Shown here: piece after piece, positions 1 to 12,892 of the stretch
How the letters are laid out: each line of letters opens with the position of its first letter
How positions within the stretch are numbered: the stretch's first letter is position 1
Origin: Stratiolaelaps scimitus
Taxonomy: Eukaryota > Arthropoda > Arachnida > Mesostigmata > Laelapidae
Assembly: GCA_019614645.1 (NCBI GenBank)
Contig: JABWDB010000004.1
Span: 3,968,001 to 4,032,000, forward strand
Direction of reading: 5' to 3'
Length of the DNA stretch: 64,000 nt
Notes under the pieces: generated by a model
Told to the model about the DNA's origin: nothing
What the model saw: the letters and a program-made list of their open reading frames with translations, nothing else
The model's database searches: none
Program-made: the position numbers and the translations under genes

Positions 1-3000
1 TGGAGGACTGACCGAGCGGTCGGCGAAATCACCAGATCTGATCCGCCTGTAGCGAGAAGCGCAGCGCTGTGACAAGATGCATTCATGCGGGGGTCAGAGC
101 TAAGATTCGAAGGAATATGTCATATTTGTACTTATGAGCAGGGCCACAGGTTACGACCGGTGGTGGTGGTGGCAACGTCGACGGATCGATACGGCAGGCG
201 AATACTGAATATCGAATAGCTGCTAGCGGACGACCATAAAGGAAAACTCTATGCTACATAATGAATGCTATTAGAGAATGTCAAATCTTGTCCAAATCCG
301 TCAGCTTCACCAACTTATTCCTCCATCCGTGAAACGTGCAACACAAAAACGACTCGAATACCCCCCCCCCCAGCGTGAAGTTATCGACGGAAGAAGCTGC
401 TTTTGCCGTGACGCACTGTTCTTCGTGGGAAGAGTGCTGTCGCAGCATCGTAACATCAAACAGCAGCCAACGAAAGCCGGCAAACGAAAGGCGGTCGCTC
501 CGAGCCTCCGACCTGCCCGGGGGTGGGGCACAGACGGGGGTTCTGGTCAACTTCGCCGGTCGAGCTGCTGTTGTGCGCCCCCGTTTGGTCTTCCACCTCA
601 TCGCTAGTTCATATGCGGCTTCATGTTACGGCTACTGTGGATTTGCTACATTCCACTGTGCATTTTCTTCTATTACCGGCTGACAATCGTCGTCGAATCG
701 AGTGGGCTGAATTGCCGGCTGCTGATGCGGGCGCTTCTCCTCTGCCTTCATTATATCGGCTGCTTTTACTGAGACGAGCGCAGAACACGAAGCAAGTACT
801 TCCCGCAGCAAGTTAAGTGGCAAGCTAACGGGGAAGGGAACGCTAGAATCGATTGTTCGCTCCAGCAGCGACGGCGGCAGCTGCAGAGGCAGTGGTCCCC
901 GATTACGTCTGATGTCGGAGGCGATCGGGAATCCCCCAGGCCTGCGATGATCCACCCAGATTGCACCGACTTGAGCCGGCAGCGCGCGCGCGGCTAACTT
1001 TGGTAGAATCCGCGGTAGTGGAAGCTTTTTTTTAGCGGTAGTTGGCGTTGTTGTTCTACCACTGTATTATTAGTAGTGATAATCGTGGTAGTGATAATAT
1101 CGAACGAATAGCAAAATAGATAATCATCCGAGAACAAGGAATTGTTGCTGGTCCGATCGACCGATCTCATCGATCAGCCGGACGAAGAAGATGAATTTGA
1201 TGAAGCGTGCTGGCTGTCTGATTGATCTACGTTCGGGTCCCACTGTTCGATGCTCCTAATATTCAATAGCATCCACGGTGGACAAGAGCAATGGCCACAG
1301 CTACCACCGGCGGCACTGCCTCAGCGACTGCGCAATCGCATGGCTAGTCAGCCGATGTCCGCGGTAGATCGATGCGCAGAAGACAGAATGTCTGTTCGGC
1401 AACAGGCTACACGAAATATTCCAGAGAAGCGGCAAAAAAAGAGAGTAAGCTATAAATGGGCGGAATGACTTGACCACCAGCGAAAGCTTGTTGCGGGCTT
1501 ATGTCAAGCTCCTGCCACGAAATCCCTCCCTCCGCCGCGGTCCGTTCTGTAAAATCCGTGCTTTGAAGCGCGGTCGACCACAGCGTCCACGGATCACGGA
1601 CATTCACGCACACGACCGCATATTTGTTTGTAGTTCCAATACTGGAAAACTCCGAGCAAACAAGCTTGCTAGGCTGATACGCTGCCGTACAAGAAGATAT
1701 TGCAAAAAAAAAACGTAAGATAGCCAACCGGACAGAGCAACGATCTGGAAGATGACAACAACGATGGAACACACTGCTGGCTGTTGTTGCTGTTGCTGCT
1801 GTTGTTGTTGAAACAACCCGTTTTTTTCGTCAGAACGCAGGAAAGAAAGCCGACCAGAAAGAAGAGAGCAGAAACCGACGCCACGCCAATGGAACGGGCT
1901 GGTACCAATAGTTGCGCCTGCTGTGGGCCGCTGCGGCTCAGCCCTTGCGTTTGCCAAGCTCTTCGCTGATTCAGCAGCTGTCTGCAAGGCAAGAAGACGC
2001 CGTGCTATTGATGTCACACACACACACACAGACAGGGCGTGTGGAAAACGAAGAAAGCACCGAGCAGCTTGACGGGCCTTGGCGGGCTCTGTTCGGTCAG
2101 ATCGTTGCCGTCGCCGCCGGAGGAACATCAGCAGCAGCAGCATCAGCAGCAGCAGCAGCATCAGCAGTCGCATCAAGCGAGAAATCTGCAGAAGGCCGAC
2201 TATAGACACACACACACACCACTCCCTGGAGCATTCCTGGCATTCCCGCTCGCTTACCGAAGCCTCTGTGGCGGTCGGCAGCGGCCGCATCATCTGGTCT
2301 ATCGTAGAAGCGCATGTCAATACGTAACAGCGCTGCTAACAACAACGGCAGCCAGCAGCAGAGGCGGCGGCGGCGGCGGTCGAAGTGGCGCTGCTGTTGA
2401 CGTTGGTGATCCCCCTCCTTGTGGCTGTAGTGTTTTGCTCGTGTGTGCGCGGCGGTGCAAGCGTGCATACACTTCGTTCGTCCTGGAGAGACGGGAAGAT
2501 GGCCAACCCCCTGACGGCCCCGGCCCACCGCGCGCCCGCTCGTCCGCCCGACCGACCGAAGCTCGACTCTTCTCTTTCCAATGCGCTGGATTGATTGACT
2601 GTTCCTACCAATAGCAGTGGTGGCCGCAACCGTAATAGTCGTAGTACAAGAGGTCTATTTTTTTTGTTGTTGTTGTTGTTGTATCTTTTGCTAAGAGCTT
2701 CTGCGAGGCTTGTCACCACGACCAGTCGCGGCAGCGCTGACGATGGCCATAGGGGACTATCGCCGATGGACGCCCTCTCCAGCGGCGGCGTAGCGCGGCC
2801 CCGCAGCACAAGAGCTAAACCAACAGCAACTAAACACTAAAGCAATGCGTTGACATGCTGCTGTCCTAGGGTGGGTGTGTGTGTGTGTGTGTGCTGATCA
2901 TGGTCTTCTGCAGTTCCTCGTATTTGTTCCGACCGAAGCCGAGGGACACGTCCAAGAAGACAGCGACGCTCCGACGAAATCCGACAAGCCGAGCCCTCGG

Positions 3001-4080
3001 ACCTGCCCGATGGTCGATCGGAAGAAAAATGTGGAGGGATAGACGAGTCCTCCTGTCTCGTTAGATTTTCTTTCGTGCGCGATTTATTCACAGACACTAC
3101 CGCGTCTGGCACTATTGCAATTCTCGGCTGCCGTCATCCGTTCGTCCTTGACAATGTCAGCACCTTACCAGAGAGGCGATCTAGAGACGCTTTTCTTAGG
3201 CATACGAACGAGGTCATCTTCAGAAAAGCTCAGCCCAGCCGTTGCTGTGCAGAGCTATTCCTCGTCGCCGTAGTCATTTCTGTCTTCCAGACCTCTCCGT
3301 CCTTCGCAGTCGCTTCACCACCAGATGCACCGCCGAGTGGCTGTATCGAGTCACTGCCGCCGCGAGGGGACGCGACACAATCGTTGTTGCACAAGCGACT
3401 CCGTAAGGCGAAATCGACCATCACACCGCACCTGCAGCCGAGCACTTCGACGACCATTGGAGATGTAACCATCATCGGCCGCCTGACTACATCAGCCCGT
3501 TGCCTTTTGCTTGGCCGCTGGTGACTGTCTATCTGTTGATTCGACGACTTGAATCAGCGCGCATCAGCCCGACGTCAAGACCCCGACGTAGTCTCCTCTC
3601 CGCACCTCTCAGCGTATCGTATCCAACGCATTGCGGATGCCCAACAAACACGAGACAACCCCTTGCACACACCGACAATCACGCACAGGTATACACATAC
3701 CTACAGGAACTCGCTGGGAGGGAGAGCGCTGCAAACCGCGGACGGACAGTTTGATCCAAGTGTCGTTCTAACGGGCGCCAGCGCGATCCTGCCGCCGACA
3801 ACTTTTTTCCGCCAAACATTTTCGCCGCTGGTTGATCGGACGCCTGCCGAGCCGCGCTGTGGAGGTTCGCTGCGTCGACGCTCGCTTATCATCGGCATCC
3901 CCACGCCAACAGCGTTTAGCAACGACAACGACGAGGACGAGGTCGACAACGAAAACTACAACGGCGGCGAACACTTGGCTTTCGTCCGGTTCTGGCTGTG
4001 ACCGTGAGCCGGGATGGGCGCCGCTTGCGGTCCACCGAAGCCCGAGCTACAGCCATCGACGACACCAACAAAGCTCGAGG
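1..4080. other. GC-rich, low-complexity region upstream of the LDAH gene
   Basis: This stretch is visibly richer in GC and CpG than the introns and intergenic DNA that follow. It carries CAG/CTG-type trinucleotide runs (about 1779-1812, 2127-2170, 2651-2682), a (CA)n run near 2016-2030 and a (TG)n run at 2873-2893. Many overlapping frames are open on both strands, but their translations are homopolymer-like (Gln, Ala, Ser or Leu runs) and show no recognisable domain. The likeliest reading is promoter and 5' untranslated sequence of the gene starting at 4081. No TATA box or transcription start could be placed with confidence, and a small untranslated first exon could lie here. Confidence 0.45.
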
Positions 4081-5747
4081 ATGCGGCCCTCGCACGCCGT
4101 CACCCTGAACGCTACCGAGCGTCGCCGTCAACCTGCGACCTCGGTCGTTGTCCTTCGCGTATTTCTAGCCGCGCTTCCGTGCATACTCCGTGTTCCGATC
4201 TCGTTGCCGCCGATCTCGCTGTTCGGACTACTGTTTTGGGTTTGCCTTGTACCTGACGGGGCCTGGGGTGCGAGAGAACCCTTCTCGTACCTGATGGTCG
4301 ATGACTGCCCAACGCAGCTTCTGCGATATGCGTCGGATGCGCGCAACGTCACCGAGTTGGCCGCAGACGCCAGGCAGGACGTGCTGCCTAAAGGCACCAA
4401 GATGATAGTGTTCGTCATACCAGGTGAGAGTCAAACGATGATGAGGCGAAACGCGTAGAAGTGCTTTCGGCTAAAAGTGTCGACCTCGCTCGGAGAAGGT
4501 GTGTCTTGTTATTGGATTTAAAATGTCAACGCGTGCAGTTGTGCGACGCGCAAACGAATGGCTGTAGTTAAAGTCCCGTTCGCGCCGTCCCTAGTGTTCT
4601 GTGCACCTCGATGAGAACTGTTCGCACCAAGGTAATTTCACGAGTGTGCTATTCGCGTTGAGTGGCAGTTCGACTTCAATCAATCAAACGTAAAGCCTAT
4701 ATCGAGCCGTGTAAACAGAGACACTGTATCATTAGCCTTCAGTGGCGGTACTCGGAGGTTCACCTGAACACAAATCATAGTAGCAGTATATGACTTCTAT
4801 AGGAGTAATTGTTGCATTAATTTTTCTCCTTATCAAGCCTCTTTGATGATCGCGATGCGTTGATCCTCGATGTTGGCCAATATACCAAAGATGCTGTACA
4901 TCTCACGCATACCCTTACGTTCTACAGCGCTTGTCACTATCGACTCATATCGTTATTCGACTAGTCTCCTTTGAGCGAGTGACGTCTAACATTCAAATTA
5001 GTACGTTATCGAAGCAGCAGCGTTTGTTTTACGTACTTAAGGTCGTTCTCGGTGGGGTTTGTGCAGCCACACCATTCAAAACACTTCAATAGTTCTTTGT
5101 CGTGGTTGGCTTTCTTTAAAACAAGTGTTCTCCTGAATGATCAATCGATCAACGTTGACTTACGCTAGCTCTCGAATGCGATTCCTCAGGTGAGGGTCCT
5201 TCAGACATCGTGTCCCAAGCGACGCAGATTGTCCCTGGAGACACTCAATCCCTCCCGAAGCTTGACGTGTAACTCGTCCACTGTCGCATCTGTTGCTGTG
5301 CTACTGAACAGATTGCTGCTGCTAATGGCAGACAAAGAAAACAACTATAATTCAGCCCATGGCTGTAAATCTGCCGTTTGATAATATAACGCCTTTTTAT
5401 TTGTGTCCAACACCGCTCCACGATGGTAGATGCTTTGATTAAGCAACGTTTTGCCAAGAGACGCACAAAGCAATGTACTGTTGTTGTTGTTGTTGCTGCT
5501 GCTGCTGCTATTCGTCTTATTGTTATTGTTGTTGCTGCTGCGCATTTGCCTTCCCATACCGTCGGCCCGGCCCGCTGTCAACATGTCAAGTGACGCTATA
5601 ATAATGAAAGCACCGAGCCATCATACGCTCATACCATACATACATAGGCAAATGCTCATGTATTTTGTTTCAGCCTCCTCATACTAAAAGGGGGAGGGCT
5701 ACAAGCATCAAGCGAGGCCGAAAAACTATACACCAAAGAACATACAT

Positions 5748-5782
<35 letters not shown>

Positions 5783-6211
5783 GAGAGAGAGAGAAGGCCA
5801 GCGAGAAAACGGACCCGGTGAAGATATTTCTCGAATTCTTACGGCGACGTAATGTTACATCACGACGTAGACGAATGTACTGAAAATACCTGCAGGCCCT
5901 TGTCTATAATTGCTATCAATTTCGTTAATGGGTCCTCCCCAGCTGCGACTGAGAATGAAAATCGATTTGTCTAGATCGGACCTCGCGATGGAGGCTTCAA
6001 TGTATCACATTGTTATAATAATAATAATAATATTATTAATATTGGCATTATTATTGGCTGCATAGGTACGTATATCGATTACAATGAATGAGATTTATTT
6101 TGTTTGGGTTCGTTTTTACACCGCGATTCCTAAACGTAAAATTAAGTTACTAATAATTATAGGTACGATTAACGGAATATGTAACTTCGATGAGTATTGA
6201 TGAATCTCTAC

Positions 6212-6253
<42 letters not shown>

Positions 6254-7456
6254 TACAGTGATTAATGTCATAGCATCAAGTAATTAGTGCTATCGATGAT
6301 CAATCGTTACTTTGGTAAACATACTTTAAAAACGATTTACATAATTTTCATTGCCACTATTATCCAAGTTACAACGTCATAATGTTATGTGTACCATATA
6401 GCAACCAGTAGATAGAATAGATGAAAGTACACGAAGATCTAAAATAGGTATAACACATATAGGAAAAAAAAGGTGATTCCATCAATATTGATCGACAACG
6501 GCCGACCCGAGAACTCGGTAGATCCGCCGATAAAGGCAGATATGATCCCCAGGTTTGTGGGTCTGCCAACTCAACATAAACAATCATGGAATCTACAAAA
6601 CAGTGACTGACAATATATGATATATACATATATGTTCCTTTGACTTGTGGACCGGATTGGATATACATAATCCATAGGAAATTTTCTCGGCATATATATA
6701 TATGTATATATAAGCAAGTCATCAGGATGGTCAACTGGTTTGAACCGTTGGAGTGCATAAGGGCACAGCCTGCATCATCACTAAGCATGTTTTTTCAACT
6801 TAAAATTCACATACTCGATTGGCACAGTGCTATTATGATGCTGATGTTACAATCCTGTTCCTGCATTCACCCCTTAATTTCTTGTCAACAATATAGAATT
6901 CGTTCTATTCTACCTGATACCAGTCCGTGCCATACGTACACATTGAATAGCAAAATACACACGAATGATGCAAAAGGTCTATGACAGTGATAATGTTCTG
7001 ACGCAGGTAATCCGGGCCCGATTGGCTTCTATGCAGACTTTATGAAGGAAATTTACGCAGGTAACGAAGACAATATCGAGGTGTGGGGAGTATCGCATGC
7101 TGGCCATGTCGTCTTGCCAAAGGATATGCAGAAACCGTATAAAAGCATTAAGAGGTGGGTAAGCATATCAAGCGATGTATTTTAAATTTTTATAATTTTT
7201 TTCACGTATAACGTACTGCTAGAAAGTTTGCACGTCCGAACTTTTCAGGTTTATAGTTGTTTTTTCTTTTGAAGTGTATAGTTTTGGACGATTGTTATAG
7301 CATTGTACTAGTTTTAGAAAAGCACTTACTCGATAAGGAGGATACCCTTTCATCATAAAATTTAAAGTATTACAACATCTAGCGCTCGTCAAGGCAAAAA
7401 ATATACATATATGCTATAGCGAAGAGAGAAGTCAATATTTTACAAAACAATATATA

Positions 7457-7492
<36 letters not shown>

Positions 7493-7696
7493 TATGACAT
7501 GAGCGATACATATATCTGCATTTCCTAAATCGATAGGTGGTTCTCGACCGAGGGCGAAGTGGAACACAAGATGCGTTTCCTCCAAAAATTCGTTCCGAAA
7601 GAGACGCCTCTTGTTCTCATTGGACACTCGATTGGCAGCTATATGGCACTCCAAATCACTGATAAACTCAAGGATCACAACGTACGTGCACTATAT

Positions 7697-7732
<36 letters not shown>

Positions 7733-9897
7733 CCAAAATTCAACGTCTCGTCACGAACCCGCCGTGATGTTTGTGTATATAACTCAAAGCTTTCCCAATG
7801 AACTATATCAACTGATACGCAATACGAATGACCTCTACAATACAAAACAAACCGGACAAATTGTTGCGTCATTGGTTTCAGTGTGTTAATAGAGACCATT
7901 TCGCTGAGATACCGTTATCAGCACAAACGAGGATCATAGCCACAATTCTACTCACACCGTAGATGATTCCAACTGGACGAACGCGTTTGATGATATTGCC
8001 CAAAAGAGAGAGAGAAGAGAACAAAAAAAAACACAATCGAATCGATCGATCTTGTCGTCATCGAATTAACATCATCTGTCATTCGTCTGCCGTAGATTGT
8101 CCACTCCTACCTGCTGTTCCCGGCAATTGAGCGTCTGGCCCGAGGGATGAACGCGCCAATGCTCGAGGCGCTATCCACCTATCTGCGTCAGCCTTTTATG
8201 GCTCTCGTCTATTCTGTGCACATGGTGCCGGCTATGCTCCTCAAGAGGGTCTTCCAACTGGCCGTGCGAATGCACTACGGAGCGGGAAAGGAGACCTTCG
8301 TTCAGAACATTCTGTCATTAACATCGCCGTCGGTGATGCGGGCGATCATCGATACGACGCAAGACATCCTCAAGAAGGTCGGCAGGCGAGATGACGATGC
8401 GATAGCAAGGTAACAACAGCGACGGGTGACAACTACCGTGACGAGTTCGTTTGTGGGCCTTATTATTTCAATTCGAGGCCAAAAGGGGCCACGAGGGGAA
8501 TCAGTCACGTTCAGTGACTATTATGATTGACCGCTGGATGTAAGGGGGGCAGGCGAAACGGTCGCCTTTGGAGATAGCTGATATATTAGTTGACTATTGG
8601 GCGGCACAACAATTATTTTTGTTCGTTGCTCTAAATGGCGCAAATCTTACGTGGAGAAGTTGGAGTGGTCGAGTCTCGCGCTAGTGTTGAAGAATTTCGA
8701 AGCGCCTAAGCGGTATTGGACTTGTATATCTATCTAAACGGTGCGTCGGACACGGCAGAGAACAACCATTAAAAATATCCATCACAGACCCTGCTTCGTG
8801 TTCATTACGCCTGCGTTCATAGTTTGCACGTGCCAGACCTGTCTTTACGATGATTATGATTGAACCTTTGTATCGTTCAGGGTTCTGGTCCTCAACATCA
8901 GCAAAGTTCGGGCAATTTTTTTTACTCCAAGACCAGTGCAAGACACTCTAAGAGATATTTATGATCACTGCATATACGAGATACATAATCAATTTCATGT
9001 GAGTTCACGGATACGTATACACCAGCAGTGCAGTACTAGTCAGACTCGAAGCAGGCAACAACTTAATATAATTCAGCAGAAACGATAATCAATATACGGA
9101 ACTAGTCAGTCAATATTGCACTATATATTTGACCGTTATAATAATACTCGTGCTGGCGTGCTTGCTCGATGTCAGCCAATTTTTGTGGGCTGAACAACCG
9201 TGCCGCTAAATCGACTCTGAGGCAGATCAGTATTATTACAACAACAACAACAACAAGAATCTCGATAGATGAGACAAGTACCCATTGTCCTGCACGTCAC
9301 CCGCGACGTATTCGTTGTGTCTGACCAATCATTCAACGAAGTCGATGCCGAGTGTAACATTCAGCGAAATGCTCTCCCGCTGTGTTCGTGAGTGTGTTGG
9401 TCAATCCTCGCCTATCAATTGTATTGTATTCTTCAACCTCTATCACGTCGAATGTCTATCCTTTCAGAAATCTTGACAAATTGACGTTTTATTATGGACT
9501 TAACGACCACTGGGCCCCTCGGGAGTTTCCTATGCAGCTGAGGCGAATGTTCCCCCGATCCGATGTCCGCTTTTGCCTCGAAGGATTTCGGCACGCCTTC
9601 GTTGTCGACGCCGGTCGCGAAATGGGCCACATCGTCAAGAGCTGGATGCTCGGGCAGAACATTCTCCCGTCGAAGCATGGCCACGCCGCCGCTGTCAACG
9701 AGCTTCTAGAAGAGCCGGCCGTATCATCGCCGACATCGACCGTTGTGACGACGACGTATCCAATAATCTACCGATCGTTGGCAGCCATCGATGTCACCGA
9801 GCAGCCGGCCAATTCGACCTTGCCATACCCAGTTAGCATCCCTGATTCGACCGAGGACTTCCGACAGCATTTCGACGGCAACAACAGAACCCTATGA
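4081..9897 (+). CDS. LDAH: Lipid droplet-associated hydrolase (LDAH family alpha/beta hydrolase), five exons
   Basis: Exons 4081-4423, 7007-7154, 7537-7681, 8096-8409 and 9468-9897 join in frame with GT/AG borders to give 459 residues. Family hallmarks visible are GNPG (115-118) followed by a Phe-Tyr, the nucleophile elbow GHSIGSY (193-199, Ser195), an acidic residue in LNDHW (Asp330) and FRHAF (His359). The Ser-Asp-His spacing of 135 and 29 residues is close to the vertebrate enzyme. Known family members sit on lipid droplets and ER and are linked to neutral lipid and sterol ester turnover; the exact substrate is debated. The start at 4081 has A at -3 and adds a strongly hydrophobic segment (about residues 21-62) not usual in the family. 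An in-frame ATG at 4294 (Met72) would give a more typical 388-residue protein. The tail beyond about residue 385 is low complexity and also long for the family. Introns 1, 2 and 3 carry microsatellites. Confidence 0.9.
4424..7006 (+). other. Intron 1 of LDAH, microsatellite-rich
   Basis: The donor is gtgagag at 4424 and the acceptor is the cag ending at 7006, after a phase-1 exon end. Inside are CTG/TTG repeats (5472-5548), a (TA)n run (5752-5778) running straight into (GA)n (5780-5795), and a second (TA)n run (6215-6248). I see no coding segment here. Confidence 0.7.
7451..7493. repeat. Compound (TA)(TG)(AG) microsatellite in LDAH intron 2
   Basis: TA units change to TG units and then AG units without a gap, 44 bases before the exon 3 acceptor at 7536. 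This puts a long purine run where a pyrimidine tract would be expected further downstream. Confidence 0.9.
7692..7732. repeat. (TA)n microsatellite just inside LDAH intron 3
   Basis: About 41 bases of nearly pure TA dinucleotide begin 10 bases after the exon 3 donor (gtacgt at 7682). The run is self-complementary and could form a hairpin close to the splice site. Confidence 0.9.
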
Positions 9898-12022
9898 GAG
9901 ATGATGGCGGTGGTGGAGCTGCGTATGTCAGAGTTGTTATAGCGAGCAGATCACCCGCATCAGCAACGAGAACATTCAGCGTTTGGGCATTTCACTGAAC
10001 ATGATATGGGTTGTTTGTTGCACATTTACACGAACATGACGACGTGTCGGTTAAAACTGAAATTGCTGAGCGGTTGAGATACAATATATTATGCACGCAT
10101 CTGGATTCGATACTGGATTCGGTTCGAGCGGCGAACCTGACGACTTCAATGAACGTTATTCTATTACTTATCCACAAATGAAAATGTGTGGCAATATCAG
10201 GCAATCACTGTATATCCGCCCGAACCTCACATGCATATACCCTCGTTCGGAGAGAGACAAGTGTTTAACTCGCCGAGTTGAACTCGTTCGTTGAGGCGCT
10301 CATTGTCGCCGAAATTCTCTCTACCTGATTTGCGCATATTCAGGGGATAGAAATTACTAAGCGAACATTTCTCGACCTTCATAATCATGTATGAATCGTA
10401 CCACCTACTATCACCATAGATCGTTCATTTAATTGTCAGTCGATTGGTAAGTGTACAATGTCATAGGTACAGCAAGTGGCAAGAACTCAGTAGTGATAGC
10501 CAATCAAGGAAAGCGCATCTATGGGTTCCAAAGTAAAGAATTGTCGTAACCAGGAGTATGTTTAACAAACTTCGGTTATATTTCTCTTTCACGAAAAGAA
10601 AAACGTGTGGATATGAAAGAGCGCAGCGCACCTAATCGATTAACTTAATCACTTTTATTTATGACTATAGAAGAGCCATCTCGATCATTTACCGTCTTCG
10701 TGTTAATCTACATATATTGTCAGTTTGATATCGCTAATCCTAAACGGTTCTCTTGCATTGGATACGCCATAGCTTACCCCAAAACAAAAACCCACGATCA
10801 TATCTTCGCTAAAATCAATGTGTGCCGGCGTCGTGATTAGCTCGAACTAGCCACCTGCTTCGCACACAAGACGCCGTAGATCAATACACTTCTACTGCTC
10901 ACGTTGTGGTTTCAACGATTCCAATGACTTCTATGCAAATGACTGAATGTCAATGTTCAACGCCGGAGGAAGGTTCCAATGAAATCGCACCTATAGCTTA
11001 GCCACACCGTTCTTCAATTGGATTCGACGTATCGCTGAGGTCATGGGAACGGCTGCATCATTTCGTTACTCATTGCTGATATGTAGCACTCTGTGTATGC
11101 TCTGCTTCTGTAAAGATGTATGCATTTCGTCTAGGTAAGATATTTTGTATACAAGTGTCTAATGTACAACGTGCGTGATGTGCCTGTAGGGATCATGCCC
11201 TGTGATAGATGTGGCAAAGGTCTTATTTATTCATGTCCCAAGCGACCAACCTGAGGGATGATAGCCTGGACAAAAAGGTACTTATGCTATCCGACCCTGT
11301 GTGATATAATTCAATTCATTGATGATCTATGTTTGCTTATAGGATGGACGCCTCGTCTCGTAAGAAGCGCTGACTAGAAGCTCGGCGACTGTCGTAAGGT
11401 GAAACTGTGGTACAGCTATAATAGTTTATTGCTAATAATAAACTGACTGCCGTATTAAAGAGCATTTGTGTTTGTTGCTGTCCACGTGGACAAAGGCTAG
11501 CCGCTGAATGTGCATATGTGAATGTAAGTCGGGGTAGACTTTGCCGTAGACTCGATCTAAAATTCATACGAATCACGTCGCGCAATGAAAAGCCGCTGAT
11601 CGTTCGGGATCAACCAGGAGTCCTTTAATTCCTTTGAAATTAATCACAGTTGAGAATATGTCACTTTCAAAGGGCGATCGAGATATGATTCTAGACTATT
11701 TTGACGGACGCTATGGCTCACAGACCATTGAGAGGGTAGCGGCATAAATATGGTAACTGGCCAACCAGTCTACGGGCCAAAAACAATAGATTGTTGTTGT
11801 GGGCTGCTGTTGACAAGGGCGCAGTTCAGGTCAAGTGCGCTCTTCGAAGGGGATGCAACGTCAACCTAGGGGGCTCGAACCTCTGTCTTTTTTTCCAGCC
11901 AGTATTTATTAGGCATTTCGTATAGCTACGTAAATCGAATGAACTTCATAGTCTACCCGAAGACAAATCCAAGGTCAGGTCGCGATAGATGCATGCAAAT
12001 CCTAGTGAAGACACGAGTGTCG
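9898..12022. other. LDAH 3' UTR and intergenic DNA
   Basis: No convincing coding frame is present. The first AATAAA downstream of the LDAH stop that I could find is at 11437-11442, which would mean a 3' UTR of about 1.5 kb if it is used. A nearer non-canonical signal is equally possible. Confidence 0.3.
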
Positions 12023-12496
12023 TCATTCTGCGTAGGTAGTTTTAGTGGGTTGGCCCACCACAACAAGATGAGTTCGAGGCTCACGACGCAAACATTGGCG
12101 ACGATCGGAGAGCACCCAGAAATCCCGTGTCCAATATCCGGTTCCAGCTACGCCTTTCATATTCAAATCATCCCGCCGACTCAATAAGCGTTCAGGGGAG
12201 GTGGAGGCTGGCAAAACCGACCCTTCTTCGGCTACTTTCAGTAGCATAGGTTTGGTGTCACATAGAGCTGACGCCCGCACAACGTACACCGGTCGCGACC
12301 GGCGTACGGATAGATGCTCGATGGTTTCTTCTACCTTTGCTTTGTCGCTGGTCCACTGCGTTTGCCAAGTATAGATACCGCAGCCTGAGAGGCTTTGCTG
12401 TAGCTGTTCTACCAGCAGACGCTGAGGCAGCGGATCAGGCTGCTCGTACGCTGACGCTCTCGGTTTTCTGAGGCTGTCCGCTGTTCTCGGACTTCC
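12023..12496 (-). pseudogene. Unidentified open frame without a start codon, possible mobile-element remnant
   Basis: On the minus strand one frame stays open for about 158 codons, from a TAG at 12497-12499 to the stop at 12023-12025. It has no ATG in its first half, so it is an exon or a truncated gene rather than a complete one. The composition is protein-like (for example LPQRLLVEQLQQSLSGCGIY and WTSDKAKVEETIEHLSV) and codon use looks structured. I do not recognise the family. A second minus-strand frame ending at 12575 lies just upstream in the same orientation. Both sit in a region that also holds a non-LTR retrotransposon fragment, so decayed transposon coding sequence is the likeliest source. 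A host exon cannot be excluded. Confidence 0.3.
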
Positions 12497-12574
12497 CTAC
12501 TACTGCCAGACCGTTGTAACATGAATACAGGCGTACAAACGTGAAATCGGCAAACTGAGTGTTACGAACGTAGC

Positions 12575-12892
12575 CTACTCGATCATATGGGAAACAATAT
12601 GTCGAAAAGGACTAGGATTAGTGGCACTGATCCTGAATCGCGCTGCCACCTTTTGTATATAGGCGCTTCGGAAAGATTCCGCTTGACTAAAAACTAATGG
12701 GTAGCGGCAGGCTTCTCGGCCAGACCACCCCCATGGTTCATTATGCGTATCCGGAATATGCTTAGTGGTAAAACCTGCCTGAAGAGTAAAAATTGCGAAG
12801 TCCGATAGACTCCAGTTATCTCGATATGCTATGTGCTTGATCCGCTTGCTGTGCACACAATATGCACGGGATATTTTCCTATCGAAAAATTA
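12575..12892 (-). pseudogene. Unidentified minus-strand open frame, about 105 codons
   Basis: The frame opens after a TAA at about 12893-12895 and closes at 12575. It reads as ordinary mixed-composition protein (for example SDFAIFTLQAGFTTKH and YIQKVAARFRISATNPS) and lies 76 bases upstream, in the same direction, of the open frame ending at 12023. The two may be parts of one decayed coding region separated by a frameshift or stop. No domain was recognised. Confidence 0.2.

Noticed and set aside
1604..2320. Minus-strand open frame of 238 codons
   Set aside because: Its translation is dominated by Leu, Gln and Cys-Val runs produced by CAG/CTG and CA repeats. It has no domain, and similar frames are open on the other strand.
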